A stretch of DNA of 64,000 nt, from NCBI GenBank assembly GCA_005405945.1, contig BJHW01000001.1, forward strand, positions 1,054,001 through 1,118,000, written 5' to 3'. The notes below the pieces were generated by a model, which saw nothing but the letters and a program-made list of their open reading frames with translations, searched no databases and was not told the origin of the DNA. Made by a program: the position numbers and the translations under genes. Positions 1-8,054 of the stretch are shown here, piece by piece (position 1 is the first letter of the stretch; each line of letters begins with the position of its first letter). The stretch comes from Streptomyces violaceusniger. GTDB lineage: Bacteria > Actinomycetota > Actinomycetes > Streptomycetales > Streptomycetaceae.

Positions 1-306
1 GCTCGGTGACCAGCCAGCGGCGTGAGCTGCCCCGGTGGTTGGGCTCGTCGCCCATGGCAGGCCCGCCTTCGTGGCCAGCACGATGTCGTCGCGGCGGCCG
101 GCGATGGCCTTGCCGACCATCTCCTCCGACTCGCCGGCGCTGTACATGTCGGCGGTGTCGATGAGGTTGATTCCGGCCTCGAGGGCGGCGTCGACGAGGG
201 CGGTGGCCTCGTCCTGGGTGGTGCGTCCGATCCTGCCGAAGTTCATCGCGCCGAGCGCGAGGGAGCTGACCTGCACACCGGTGCGGCCCAAGGTGCGGTA
301 CTGCAT
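1..306 (-). CDS. Aldo/keto reductase, N-terminal part, frameshifted
   Basis: The gene starts with ATG at 306 on the minus strand and runs off the left edge, so only about the first 100 residues are present. The N-terminus (MQYRTLGRTGVQVSSLALG) and the motif NLIDTADMYSAGESEEMVGK are typical of the NAD(P)H-dependent aldo/keto reductase TIM barrel, with the catalytic Asp and Tyr of that family in DTADMY. Around 52-57 the frame shifts: one added base restores the usual sequence KAGLPMGDEPNHRGSSRRW. This is either a sequence error or a broken gene. It is divergent from the TetR gene at 473, with two operator-like palindromes in between, so it is probably that regulator's target. The substrate cannot be told. 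Confidence 0.8.
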   Translation of the reverse strand, partial: MQYRTLGRTGVQVSSLALGAMNFGRIGRTTQDEATALVDAALEAGINLIDTADMYSAGESEEMVGKAIAGRRDDIVLATKAGLPWATSPTTGAAHAAGWSPS

Positions 307-400
307 GACCGTGTTCCTCCACTGCGGGAAGCGTGGTGGCATTGCGCGGCGGCAACGCGTGGGTTGGTTGCCGGGCCCCTGCTCTGGCATCATAAGCAAA

Positions 401-439
401 CGGAACCTGGCTCCGGTAAAGATACGGAACGCCGTTCCG
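401..439. promoter_or_regulatory. Tandem TetR operator-like palindromes
   Basis: Two 15-bp sites of the form CGGAAC-N3-GTTCCG lie 24 bp apart. The one at 425-439 has perfect 6-bp arms and the one at 401-415 has one mismatch. They sit between the divergent aldo/keto reductase and TetR genes, upstream of both starts, which fits an autoregulated TetR operator. Binding is inferred. Confidence 0.6.
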
Positions 440-472
440 CTTGGCAAGGCCGACAGTGGAGGGAGCGGCGCG

Positions 473-1063
473 GTGAACGGCGCGGACAAGGGAGCGGGGC
501 CCTCGGCCCGGTCCAAGCGGGCGGACGCCCGGCGCAATCAGGAGACCCTGCTCGACGCGGCCGCCTCGGTCTTCGTCGCCGCGGGCGTGGAAGCGCCGGT
601 GCGCGACATCGCGGCCAAGGCCGGTGTCGGGGTGGGCACGATCTACCGTCACTTCCCGACGCGGGCGGACCTGATCATCGCCGTCTACCGGCACCAGGTC
701 GAGGCCTGCGCCGAGGCCGGTCCGGCCCTGCTGGCGAGCAGCGCGACCCCGCACGCCGCGCTGGGCCAGTGGATCAATCTCTTTGTCGACTTCCTGGTCA
801 CCAAGCACGGCCTCGCCGCCGTGCTGCGGTCCGACAACGCGGGCTTCGACACGCTGCACTCGTACTTCCTCGACCGCCTCCTGCCCGTGTGCACCCAGTT
901 GCTCGACGCGGCGGCCGACGCCGGTGAGATCCGGCCCGGTCTGAAGGCGTACGAGCTCATGCGCGGCGTCGGAAACCTCTGCATCGGCGCCGAGAACGAC
1001 CGCGACTATGACGCACGCCGACTGGTCGCGCTCCTCGTCGAGGGACTGCGCCAACCGCACTGA
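473..1063 (+). CDS. TetR family regulator
   Basis: A 196-residue TetR-type repressor. I chose the GTG at 473 because a GGAGGG ribosome site lies about ten bases upstream and because the frame further upstream reads through the divergent promoter. The N-terminal helix-turn-helix is clear: ETLLDAAASVFVAAGVEAPV, then DIAAKAGVGVGTIYRHFPTR at about residues 44-64. The C-terminal part resembles the SbtR-type ligand domain. It likely represses the divergent aldo/keto reductase and itself through the palindromes at 401-439. The inducer is unknown. Confidence 0.88.
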   Translation: MNGADKGAGPSARSKRADARRNQETLLDAAASVFVAAGVEAPVRDIAAKAGVGVGTIYRHFPTRADLIIAVYRHQVEACAEAGPALLASSATPHAALGQWINLFVDFLVTKHGLAAVLRSDNAGFDTLHSYFLDRLLPVCTQLLDAAADAGEIRPGLKAYELMRGVGNLCIGAENDRDYDARRLVALLVEGLRQPH

Positions 1064-1098
1064 CGGCACCCGATTTCTGAGTACGCACCTGAGTATCC

Positions 1099-1128
1099 GG
1101 GCGGATGCGGAGCCGACCGCATCCGCCC
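1099..1128. terminator. Perfect 12-bp hairpin
   Basis: An inverted repeat with perfect 12-bp arms (1099-1110 and 1117-1128) and a 6-nt loop sits 36 bp after the TetR stop and 13 bp before the next ATG. It could terminate the TetR transcript. Because it almost touches the next start codon, it could instead be a cis-regulatory structure in the leader of the 1141 gene. Confidence 0.5.
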
Positions 1129-1140
1129 ATCCTTGTCCGC

Positions 1141-1428
1141 ATGAGTGAGACACCGGTCAAGCAGCAGAGCACGGCCGCGTTCTACGGCCAGGCGATCGCC
1201 TCCTTCGCCGTCGCCATGGCCGCCACCGCCATCGGCATCTTCCAGCTGAGCGCCGACGCCTGGGTGCGCGGCTTCCTCGCCATCTCCGTGCTCTACCTGG
1301 TGACCTCCGCCTTCACCCTGGCCAAGGTGATCCGGGACCGGCAGGAGGCCGGGCAGATCGTCAGCCGGGTCGATCAGGCGCGGGTGGAGAAGCTGCTGGC
1401 GAACCACGATCCCTTCGAGAAGCTGTAG
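1141..1428 (+). CDS. YiaA/YiaB-type inner membrane protein
   Basis: A 95-residue protein with two hydrophobic helices, AFYGQAIASFAVAMAATAIG and WVRGFLAISVLYLVTSAFTL. This is the pattern of the YiaA/YiaB domain family, whose function is not known. A charged C-terminal tail (RDRQEAGQIVSRVDQARVEK) should lie in the cytoplasm. ATG at 1141 has no clear ribosome site, and a strong hairpin sits directly upstream, so translation may be weak or structured. A frame opening further upstream through the hairpin is less likely to be coding. Confidence 0.75.
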   Translation: MSETPVKQQSTAAFYGQAIASFAVAMAATAIGIFQLSADAWVRGFLAISVLYLVTSAFTLAKVIRDRQEAGQIVSRVDQARVEKLLANHDPFEKL

Positions 1429-1450
1429 ACCTGGCGCGCGCCACCCGGCG

Positions 1451-2125
1451 CTACTCGTCGATGACGAGCCCCTTGGCCTCGAGCACCGCCGCCAGCCGAC
1501 TGACCTCGATCACGCTCTTCCCCGCGCGGTAGGCGGCGATATAGGCGTCTTCCGCGTCGACGCGAACCCGGGACTTGGCTATGACGTCCTTCAGGTCTTC
1601 GCGGCGCACCACGACGACCCCGTCGGCGTCCACGCGCACCACGTCTCCCGGGCGGACGATCTCGCCACCGATCAGGACGGGTCCGGCCATCGGGCCGACG
1701 GTCTCCTTGACCGTGCCCTTCATGCTGACGCTGTACGAGAACACCGGGAAGCCCAGCTTCCGCAGCTCCTGTGTGTCGCGGACGCCGGTGTCGGTGACGA
1801 GACCGCCGAGGCCCCTGGCCACACACGCGTTGGCCAGTACATCGCCGAAGGAGCCCGCCTCGGCGTACTGGCCCGCGGAGACCACGATGACATCGCCGGG
1901 GCGTGCGTGGGCGATGGCCACCTGGAGCACGATGTTGTCCCGTGGCGCGCAGCGCACGGTGAAGGCGGGGCCGCAGGCCGACATGGTGGGATCGATCGGC
2001 TTGATGGTGGAGTCCAGGGCGCCGAGGCGGCCCTGGGCCTCGTGGACGGTGGCGGCGGAGTACCCGCTCAGCTGGTCGACGAGGGCGGGGTCGGGCCGGT
2101 CGAACCGGGTGGTGACGCGCAGCAT
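1451..2125 (-). CDS. RraA-family aldolase, HMG/CHA-aldolase type
   Basis: A 224-residue protein of the RraA/HMG-aldolase fold. The class II pyruvate aldolase signature D-X20-R-D is visible: Asp95 in SFGDVLANAC and Arg116-Asp117 in TDTGVRDTQEL. Known members cleave 4-hydroxy-4-methyl-2-oxoglutarate or 4-carboxy-4-hydroxy-2-oxoadipate to pyruvate, and many decarboxylate oxaloacetate; true RraA RNase E regulators lack the full motif set. The start at 2125 is chosen because AAGGAG lies just upstream; a longer frame to 2158 would overlap the aminotransferase. It is the last gene of an SDR-aminotransferase-aldolase operon, 16 bp after the aminotransferase stop. Confidence 0.82.
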   Translation of the reverse strand: MLRVTTRFDRPDPALVDQLSGYSAATVHEAQGRLGALDSTIKPIDPTMSACGPAFTVRCAPRDNIVLQVAIAHARPGDVIVVSAGQYAEAGSFGDVLANACVARGLGGLVTDTGVRDTQELRKLGFPVFSYSVSMKGTVKETVGPMAGPVLIGGEIVRPGDVVRVDADGVVVVRREDLKDVIAKSRVRVDAEDAYIAAYRAGKSVIEVSRLAAVLEAKGLVIDE

Positions 2126-2141
2126 GTGGCTCCTTGAGGGT

Positions 2142-3341
2142 TCAGGAAAGGTCAGCACAGGCGTGGGCGATGCCCTCGCAGGCCGCGGTGAGGACGTCGT
2201 GGGAGGTCGCGAAGGAGATGCGGAAGTACCCCGGTGAGCCGTACGCGGCGCCGTGGATCACCGCCACTCGCCGTGACTCCAGCAGATGGGCGGCGAAGTC
2301 CTCGTCGGTGCGGATCTCGTCGCCGGACGGGGTGCGCCTGCCGATGACTCCGGCGCGGTTGACGAAGGCGTAGAAGCCACCGCTGGGCGGGGTGCAGGAG
2401 AGACCGGGGGTGTCATTGATCCGTTTGACCACGTCGTCGCGGCGGCCGCGGTAGACGGACACGCAGTCGCGGACGAAGCTCTGGTCACCGGTGAGCGCGG
2501 CGGTGGCGGCTGCCTGGCTGATGGACGAGGGGCGGGAGGAGATCTGGGACTGGAGGGTGTTGATGGCGCCGACGAGTTCGGCGTTGCCCGCGCCGTATCC
2601 GATCCGCCAGCCGGTCATCGCGTAGGTCTTGGAGACGCCGTTGGTGAGGAAGACCCGGTCGGTCAGGCGCGGTTCGACGCCCGCTATGCTGGGGACGCGG
2701 CCCGGCCCGTACCAGATCTCGTCGTAGATCTCGTCGGTGAGCACCTGGACGTGGGGGTGGTCGAGCAGCACCTCGGCGAGCGCGCGCAGTTCCCCGGCGG
2801 TGTAGGCGGCGCCCGTCGGGTTGCTCGGGGAGTTGAGGACGACCCAGCGGGTGCGGTCGGTGAGGGCATGGGCGAGCCGCTCCGGGGTCAGCTTGAATCC
2901 GTCCGCCTCCGGGCAGTCCACGATGACCGGTGTGCCGTCGTTGGCGAGCACCATGTCCGGGTAGGACACCCAGTACGGGGCGGGGATGACGACCTCGTCA
3001 CCCGCGTCCAGGGTGGCCATCAGGGCGAGGAAGATGACCTGCTTCCCGCCGCCGCCGACCACGATCCGGTCTCGGGGGCAGTCCAGTCCGTGGCGCAGCC
3101 GGAGCCGGTCCGCGATGGCGGCCCGCAGATCCGGGGTGCCGTTGACGGGGGTGTACTTGGTGGCGCCCCGCCGCATCGCCTCGATCGCGGCGTCCTTCAC
3201 ATGGGCGGGGGTGTCGAAGTCGGGCTCGCCCACGGTGAGGTCGAGGATGTCCAGGCCCTGGGCCTTGAGCTCGCGGACCCGCTGGGCGGCCGCCGTGCTC
3301 GGTGAGGGCTTGACGCGGCTCACGCGCTGCGCGGTGCTCAT
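2142..3341 (-). CDS. PLP-dependent class I/II aminotransferase
   Basis: A 399-residue fold-type I aminotransferase of the AspC-like branch. Visible landmarks are SPSNPTG at about residues 171-177, DEIYDEIW at 203-210, the PLP lysine Lys238 in TNGVSKTYAMTGWRIGY, and the substrate-carboxylate Arg near FRISFA at the C-terminus. The family moves amino groups between amino acids and 2-oxo acids. The ATG directly abuts the SDR stop codon (TGA then ATG), so the two are translationally coupled. Next to a 4-hydroxy-2-oxoacid-type aldolase, it may supply that aldolase's oxo-acid substrate; this is inference. Confidence 0.9.
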   Translation of the reverse strand: MSTAQRVSRVKPSPSTAAAQRVRELKAQGLDILDLTVGEPDFDTPAHVKDAAIEAMRRGATKYTPVNGTPDLRAAIADRLRLRHGLDCPRDRIVVGGGGKQVIFLALMATLDAGDEVVIPAPYWVSYPDMVLANDGTPVIVDCPEADGFKLTPERLAHALTDRTRWVVLNSPSNPTGAAYTAGELRALAEVLLDHPHVQVLTDEIYDEIWYGPGRVPSIAGVEPRLTDRVFLTNGVSKTYAMTGWRIGYGAGNAELVGAINTLQSQISSRPSSISQAAATAALTGDQSFVRDCVSVYRGRRDDVVKRINDTPGLSCTPPSGGFYAFVNRAGVIGRRTPSGDEIRTDEDFAAHLLESRRVAVIHGAAYGSPGYFRISFATSHDVLTAACEGIAHACADLS

Positions 3342-4084
3342 TCAGTCCGTCCTCCGCTCGAAGTTGAGGCCGCCGGGCACCTGGAAGGTGGGCAGGATCT
3401 CCACATGGCCGATGTTCACGTGGCGCGGTGATCCGACCGCGTACTCGACGGCGTCGGCGATGTCCTCCGGCTTCAGCGACTCGTAGCCGTCGTAGTACCG
3501 CCGCCGCGCCTCCTCCATGTCGCCCAGCAGCCGGCCGAAGATCTCCGTTTCCACCCGCCCGGGCAGATCTCGGTGACCCGGACGCGGCGGCCGTACGCGT
3601 CGACCCGGAGCTGGCGGGAGAGGGTGTGCACGGCCGATTTGGTGGCGTGGTAGATGGTGTTTCCGGCGAAGTTGTAGACGGCGGCGATGGAGCTGATGTT
3701 CACGATGTGTCCGAGGTCGCGTGCGACCATCCCGGGCATGACCAGCCGCACCAGGTGCAGGACGGCTTGGACGTTGACCGCTATCTGCTCGTCGATGGCG
3801 AACTCGTCGGCGGTGAGGATGTTTCCGGAGCGCGATACCCCGGCGTTGTTGACGAGCAGGTCGACGTCGACGCCGTGCAGTTCTCCGGTGAGCGCGGAGG
3901 TGTCCGTGATGTCGACGGCGTGCGGAACACAGCCGGTCCGCCGGGCGAGGTCGTTCAGCCGGTCGGCGTCGCGGGCGAGCGCGTGGACCTCGAGGCCCTG
4001 CTTCGCCAGCCGTTCGACGACCACCGCTCCGATACCGGTGGAGGCACCGGTCACGAGTGCGGTCTTGTAGTCGGAAAAGGGCAT
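3342..4084 (-). CDS. Short-chain dehydrogenase/reductase, frameshifted
   Basis: A classical SDR with the cofactor motif TGASTGIG near the N-terminus, LLVNNAGVSRSG in the middle, and the catalytic Ser of VNISSIAAVYNF followed by the YxxxK motif in YHATK. At about 3560-3566 the frame breaks after TEICPG. One extra base in the G/C run restores RVETEIFGRLLGDMEEARRR and the rest of the protein to the stop at 3342. It is the first gene of the minus-strand operon with the aminotransferase and aldolase, and is divergent from LysR with 38 bp between the starts. An alcohol/ketone oxidoreduction step in the same pathway is likely; the substrate is unknown. Confidence 0.85.
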
Positions 4085-4122
4085 GTGGGCTTCACGACTC
4101 CGCTGAGGCTGGAGGCCCCTCC

Positions 4123-5021
4123 ATGGACACCAGGCGTCTGTACTCGTTCGTGAAGATCGTCGACGCCGGGAGCATCACGCGCGCGGCCGACATCCTGCAT
4201 ATCGCCCAGCCCGCGCTCAGCCAGCAACTCTCCATGCTGGAAGCCCAGTTCAAACAGCAACTGCTGATCCGCAGCAAACGCGGGGTGGCGCCCACCGAGG
4301 CGGGCCGGGCGCTGTACCGGCACGCGCAGCTCATCCTGCGCCAGGTCGATCTGGCACATGCGGCGGTCGATGTCTCGGGGCGCACCCCGGCCGGCAGTGT
4401 CTCGGTGGGCCTGGCCCCGTACAGCATGGGCGCGGCGCTCGCGCTTCCCCTGCTCAGGAGCGTGCGCGAGCGCTACCCCGACATCCTGCTGCACATCAAC
4501 GAGAACTTCGGCGGGGTCATCATCGAAGCGATCATGACCGGCCGGATGGACATGGCCTTCATCTACGGGCCGGTCCGCTCCGGGGAGTGCAGTTCGAGCC
4601 GCTGCGCACCGAGGATCTGTTTCTGATCGCCGCGCCGGGCGCGGACATTCCGGGTGGGGACGGCGAGGTGGCGCTGAAGGAGCTCGTCGACGTCGGTCTG
4701 CTGCTGCCCAGCCGTATTCACACCATCCGCCAGGTGGTGGAAGCCGCGTTCCAGCAGGCGTCGCTCCAGCCCCGGGTGATCGGTGAGCTCGAATCGGTCC
4801 TGACCCTGGTCAGCGCCGTAGGCGCGGATCTCGGGGCGACGGTGCTGCCCTGGTCGGCGGCGCGCGCCATCCTCGATGTGCGCAACCTGGAGGTGCGGCG
4901 GATCGTCGAGCCGGCCATCCAGGTCAAGCTGTCCCTCTGTACCTCCGACCATCAGCCGCTGTCGGAACCCGCCCATGCCGTGCACGACCTGTTCCACGAG
5001 CTGATCACCGACTTCGGCTAG
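4123..5021 (+). CDS. LysR family regulator, frameshifted
   Basis: A LysR regulator of about 300 residues. The N-terminal winged helix reads MDTRRLYSFVKIVDAGSITR, then AADILHIAQPALSQQLSMLE, which is canonical. The effector domain starts near SVSVGLAPYSMG. The frame breaks at about 4577-4580 in a GGGG run; one added G gives a continuous effector domain ending in LFHELITDFG. GGAGG seven bases before ATG 4123 supports the start. Its position back-to-back with the SDR-aminotransferase-aldolase operon makes it the probable activator of that operon. The stop codon lies inside the left arm of the repeat element at 5018. Confidence 0.85.
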
Positions 5022-5210
5022 GGTCCTTCTGGCGGATCTCCGTGGAGGAAGGAGCGCCCGCCGCGCAGCGGCCGAAGACCGCAGCCGGGGCGTGCTCTCG
5101 GCGTGCCGCGCGGAGGCCCTCGTAGCGGAGCTACTCGGGCTTTCGTGCGGTGCGGCGAGAGGGCGTGCCGGGCGTCGCGACGCCGCGGAGATCCGCCAGA
5201 AGGGCCCTAG
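5018..5210. repeat. 193-bp palindromic repeat element
   Basis: The ends form an inverted repeat: 25-bp arms at 5018-5042 and 5186-5210 with one mismatch. The interior is itself largely self-complementary, for example around the GTAGCGGAGCTAC core. The element fills the space between the convergent LysR and LacI genes and starts in the LysR stop codon. A shorter relative with the same ends (consensus TAGGGYCCTTCYGRCGGATC) lies at 39735-39790. No open frame in it looks real. It resembles a MITE or streptomycete intergenic palindrome and may act as a bidirectional terminator. Confidence 0.75.
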
Positions 5211-5222
5211 CCCGCCTCGCGT

Positions 5223-6248
5223 TCACCCACCCGGAGGCGGCCCGCTGGTGCCCCGTACCGTCAGTTTCGGGTCCAGCACCGCCTCCCTCGGCTCCGCCAC
5301 CGGGTTCTCCAACCGCTCCACGGCGAACCGCACCGCGTACTCGGCCATGAGCACCGCGTCCTGGCGGACCGTGGTCAGGCCGATCGGCATCAGATGGGAG
5401 AGGTGGCTGTCGTCGTAGCCCACGACGGACAGATCGCGCGGAACCTCGACACCCGCCTGTGCCAGGGTCATCAACAGCCCCATCGCACAACGGTCGTTGC
5501 CCGCGAGCACCGCCGTCGGCAGGGGCCGGCCGTGGTCGCGCTCGTCCAGCAGCAGCCGCCCCGCGTCGATGCCCGACTGCTCGGTGTGCTCACCCGGGAT
5601 CACCCGTAGCTCCGGCTCCAGACCATGGCGGCGCATCGCGGCCCGGTAGGCGCGGCGGCGCTCGGCCGAGCCCGGTCCGCGACCGCCGTCGATGTGCACG
5701 ATCCCGCGGTGGCCCAGTTCCACGAGGTGCTCCATGGCCTGCCGTACGCCCTTGCCCTCGGCCGTGTGCACGCTGTCGACACGGGCGTGGGGCACCCGGC
5801 GGCCGACGGAGACGGCGACCGTGCGGTGTCCCAGTGCGTCGATGTCCGCGGGCTGCGCGCCGGGGCCGAGCAGGACCACGGCCTCGCAGCGGTGGCCGAG
5901 CAGCGCCTCGACGGCCTTGGCCTCGCCACGCCCCTGAGCGGTGGCGGAGAGCAGGACGTCGTAGCCGAGCCGCTCGGCCTCGGGGTAGATGCCCTCGACG
6001 AGGTCGGCGTGGAAGGGCTGGCGCACGGTGAACATCACGCCGAGCGTGCGGCTGCGGCCACGGGCCAGCAGCCGGGCCGCGCTGTCCGGCCGGTAGCCGA
6101 TCTCGTCGGCCACGCGCAGCACCCGGTCGCGGGTCTGCGGGCTCGCCCCCGGCTGATCGCGGAAGACGATCGAGACCAGTGCCCGGGACACGCCCGCCTT
6201 CTCAGCGACATCCGCCATGGTGGGCCGCTGCTTGCCCGATGTTTCCAC
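5223..6248 (-). CDS. LacI family regulator
   Basis: A 341-residue LacI/GalR repressor. The N-terminal helix-turn-helix TMADVAEKAGVSRALVSIVF is followed by a hinge (RPDSAARLLARGRSRTLGVM) and a periplasmic-binding-protein-like sugar-sensing domain ending with SVVGYDDSHLSHLMPIGLTT. I chose the GTG at 6248 because CCTCC complement (GGAGG) sits nine bases upstream; the frame extends further up to 6320 through the promoter region. It is divergent from the inositol-gene remnants, and a repeated site at 6353-6378 is a likely operator, so a sugar or inositol derivative is the probable inducer. Confidence 0.9.
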   Translation of the reverse strand: METSGKQRPTMADVAEKAGVSRALVSIVFRDQPGASPQTRDRVLRVADEIGYRPDSAARLLARGRSRTLGVMFTVRQPFHADLVEGIYPEAERLGYDVLLSATAQGRGEAKAVEALLGHRCEAVVLLGPGAQPADIDALGHRTVAVSVGRRVPHARVDSVHTAEGKGVRQAMEHLVELGHRGIVHIDGGRGPGSAERRRAYRAAMRRHGLEPELRVIPGEHTEQSGIDAGRLLLDERDHGRPLPTAVLAGNDRCAMGLLMTLAQAGVEVPRDLSVVGYDDSHLSHLMPIGLTTVRQDAVLMAEYAVRFAVERLENPVAEPREAVLDPKLTVRGTSGPPPGG

Positions 6249-6313
6249 CTGTGACCACCCTCCGACGCAGCCCAACCTTACGGGCAGTCCTGAAATCCCC
6301 CGGCAACACGCTA

Positions 6314-6378
6314 TTGACATGACATTCGGACAGCAGTCATCGTACTCGCCTGGAGCGTGCTAGTAGAGCGCGCTAGTC
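6314..6378 (+). promoter_or_regulatory. Promoter with tandem LacI operator-like repeats
   Basis: TTGACA at 6314-6319 is a perfect -35 box, with a plausible -10 (CATCGT or CGTACT) about 18 bp downstream. It is followed by two direct 13-bp repeats, GAGCGTGCTAGTA (6353-6365) and GAGCGCGCTAGTC (6366-6378). Each contains a near-palindromic AGCGYGCT core, as in LacI-family operators. The location between the LacI gene and the iol remnants supports control of that locus. Binding is inferred. Confidence 0.55.
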
Positions 6379-6431
6379 GATCCGTTCTCCCCCGAGATCC
6401 CAGGTCCCCGGAGCGAAGGAACAACAGCGTG

Positions 6432-6662
6432 ATGCCGTTCGAAGTGCTGGCGCCGACACCGGTCACCTTCTGCGAGATCTTCCCGCCGGACGACTTCCCG
6501 CTGCACTTCTACCGGCTGCCGAGCGCGCCCGACCTGGATCTTCATCCGGGTGAGCTGGATCTGGCGGCGGTGCGCGAGGCCGGTGTCTTCTGGGTGACCG
6601 GCACCGGCCTGTGCGAGGAGCCGAGCCGCTCGGCCACCCTCGCCGCCCTGGCACACCGGGCC
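6432..6662 (+). pseudogene. iolC: iolC remnant (5-dehydro-2-deoxygluconokinase, middle fragment)
   Basis: After a short start (MPFEVL) the frame jumps into the centre of a PfkB-type kinase: TPVTFCEIFPPDDFPLHFYR, then LHPGELDL and FWVTGTGLCEEPSRSATLAA. These are characteristic of IolC, which phosphorylates 5-dehydro-2-deoxygluconate in myo-inositol breakdown. About 90 N-terminal residues of the sugar-kinase fold and the whole C-terminal ATP-binding half are missing. At about 6662 the frame runs straight into iolD-like sequence. It cannot be a working kinase as given. Assignment is from recalled family sequence, not from a database search. Confidence 0.7.
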
Positions 6663-6963
6663 GCGTTCGCGGTGAAGCACTGGGCCGAGCCGCTGGTGGC
6701 CGACGCCCGGCTGGGCCTCGATGCCCTCGCGGACACCCTGGCCGACTGGGGGCCGGCCACGGCCACCGCGACCGGGTACACGAACTCGTCGCCCGCACCC
6801 GGCGGATCGAGCGGGAGTGCTTCGCCCCGGACCGCCACACCGGCGAGCTGCCCGCCCAGACCCGGGTCCTCGGCGGCCGTGACGTGGTCATCAACGCGGC
6901 CTGGTCCATGCCCGGCGACCTCCAGCAGCTGTGGCGGGCCCGGGACCCGAAGGCGTACCACGT
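6663..6963 (+). pseudogene. iolD: iolD remnant (trihydroxycyclohexane-dione hydrolase, fragments)
   Basis: The first segment (FAVKHWAEPLVADARLGLDA) matches the middle domain of IolD, a thiamine-diphosphate hydrolase of inositol catabolism. After a frame change near 6760 the second segment reads RVHELVARTRRIERECFAP, then DVVINAAWSMPGDLQQLWRA and RDPKAYHV, the part that in IolD precedes the ThDP-binding GDGSY region. That region and the C-terminus are missing; the frame passes directly into mmsA-like sequence at 6964. It is joined to the iolC fragment without an intergenic gap. Confidence 0.65.
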
Positions 6964-7320
6964 GGCACCAAGAACCACACCGTCGTCCTCCCCGACGCCG
7001 ACCTGGAGTTCGCCACCAACCACATCACGGCCGGGGCCTACGTTTCGGCCGGGGAGCGCTGCATGGCCGTGTCCGTGGCCGTGGCGGTCGGCTCCGCGGC
7101 CGACGGCCTGGTCGAAGTGCTCGAGCGCAAGGCGCGCGAGATGGCCGCCTACCAGGAGGAGCTGTTCGGTCCGGTCCTCGCCGTCATCCGCGTCGCCGAC
7201 TCCCCGATCCACGGCCCCGAGGGCATCCGTTTCCACACCCGTCCCAAGGTCGTGACCACCCGCTGGCCCCGGCCCACGCAGCAGGTGGCCGCCGGGTTCA
7301 CCTTCCCGACCCCCAGCTGA
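6964..7320 (+). pseudogene. mmsA: mmsA/iolA remnant (malonate-semialdehyde dehydrogenase)
   Basis: Fragments of a CoA-acylating (methyl)malonate-semialdehyde dehydrogenase in one frame. GTKNHTVVLPDADLEFATNH is followed by the active-site region SAGERCMAVSVAVAVGSAAD (catalytic Cys), then directly by YQEELFGPVLAVIRVADS and by the C-terminal GIRFHTRPKVVTTRWPRP. The N-terminal NAD-binding half and two internal blocks are gone, including the stretch that normally separates the last two motifs. In inositol catabolism this enzyme makes acetyl-CoA from malonate semialdehyde. The natural C-terminus is retained. Confidence 0.72.
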
Positions 7321-7356
7321 CCCCGCCCCCCTTCCCCCTCCGCAGAAGGACACTCC

Positions 7357-8045
7357 ATGGCAACGGCGCCATCCCCCCTCCGCACCACCGCGGGCAACCT
7401 GTGCCTGGGCTCCGCCCCCGACTCCTGGGGCGTCTGGTTCCCCGAGGACGAACACCAGGTGGCGTACACCCGCTTCCTCGACGAACTGGCCACGGCCGGC
7501 TACCAGTGGCTGGAGCTCGGCCCGTACGGCTATCTGCCCACCGACCCACGGCGGCTGAAGGCCGAGCTCGACGCGCGCGGTCTGCGGGTCTCCGGCGGCA
7601 CCGCGTTCGGGGCGCTGCACCGCCCCGACGCCTGGGACGAGATGCTCGCACACGTGCGCCAGGTGGCCGAGCTGACCGCCGCCGCGGGGGCTCACCACCT
7701 GGTCCTGATCCCGCCCATGTTCCGGGACGAGAAGACCGGTGACTACACCGAGCCGCCCGAGCTGACCGCCGAGCAGTGGGCGGGCTTCGGCCGGTCCGCC
7801 GACCGGCTGGGCAAGCGGGCGAGGCCGTCAAGCGGGGCGTGTGTGTCTCGCCGCCCGCGGGCGTGCCGAACCCGGCCGATGTGGTGGCCGAACTCAACGC
7901 GCTCGACTCCGAGTTGTTCGTCATCGTCGAGCAGGATCTGTACCCGTGCGCTCCCGATGTGCCGCTGCCCATCGCCGTCAGCACCCGTGAGCACCTGGCC
8001 GGCTGCGGCCTCACCGGAACCCGACGCCCGGCCCTCGACCGGTAG
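7357..8045 (+). pseudogene. IolE-like sugar phosphate isomerase/epimerase with internal deletion
   Basis: The N-terminal half is an AP-endonuclease-2-type TIM barrel as in inosose dehydratase IolE: DSWGVWFPEDEHQVAYTRFL, LELGPYGYLP, LVLIPPMFRDE. At about 7810-7820, after ADRLGK, the frame changes and continues with the natural end GEAVKRGVCVSPPAGVPNPA, VIVEQDLYPCAPDVPLPIAV. A block of roughly 80 residues, with metal ligands expected in the middle of the barrel, is missing. ATG at 7357 follows a purine-rich AGAAGGA site. It belongs to the same damaged LacI-controlled locus. Confidence 0.72.
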
Positions 8046-8054
8046 GAGGCGGCC

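Noticed and set aside
5131..5490. Small open frames inside the 5018-5210 repeat
   Set aside because: The region is a palindrome; all frames are products of the repeat and show no protein features.
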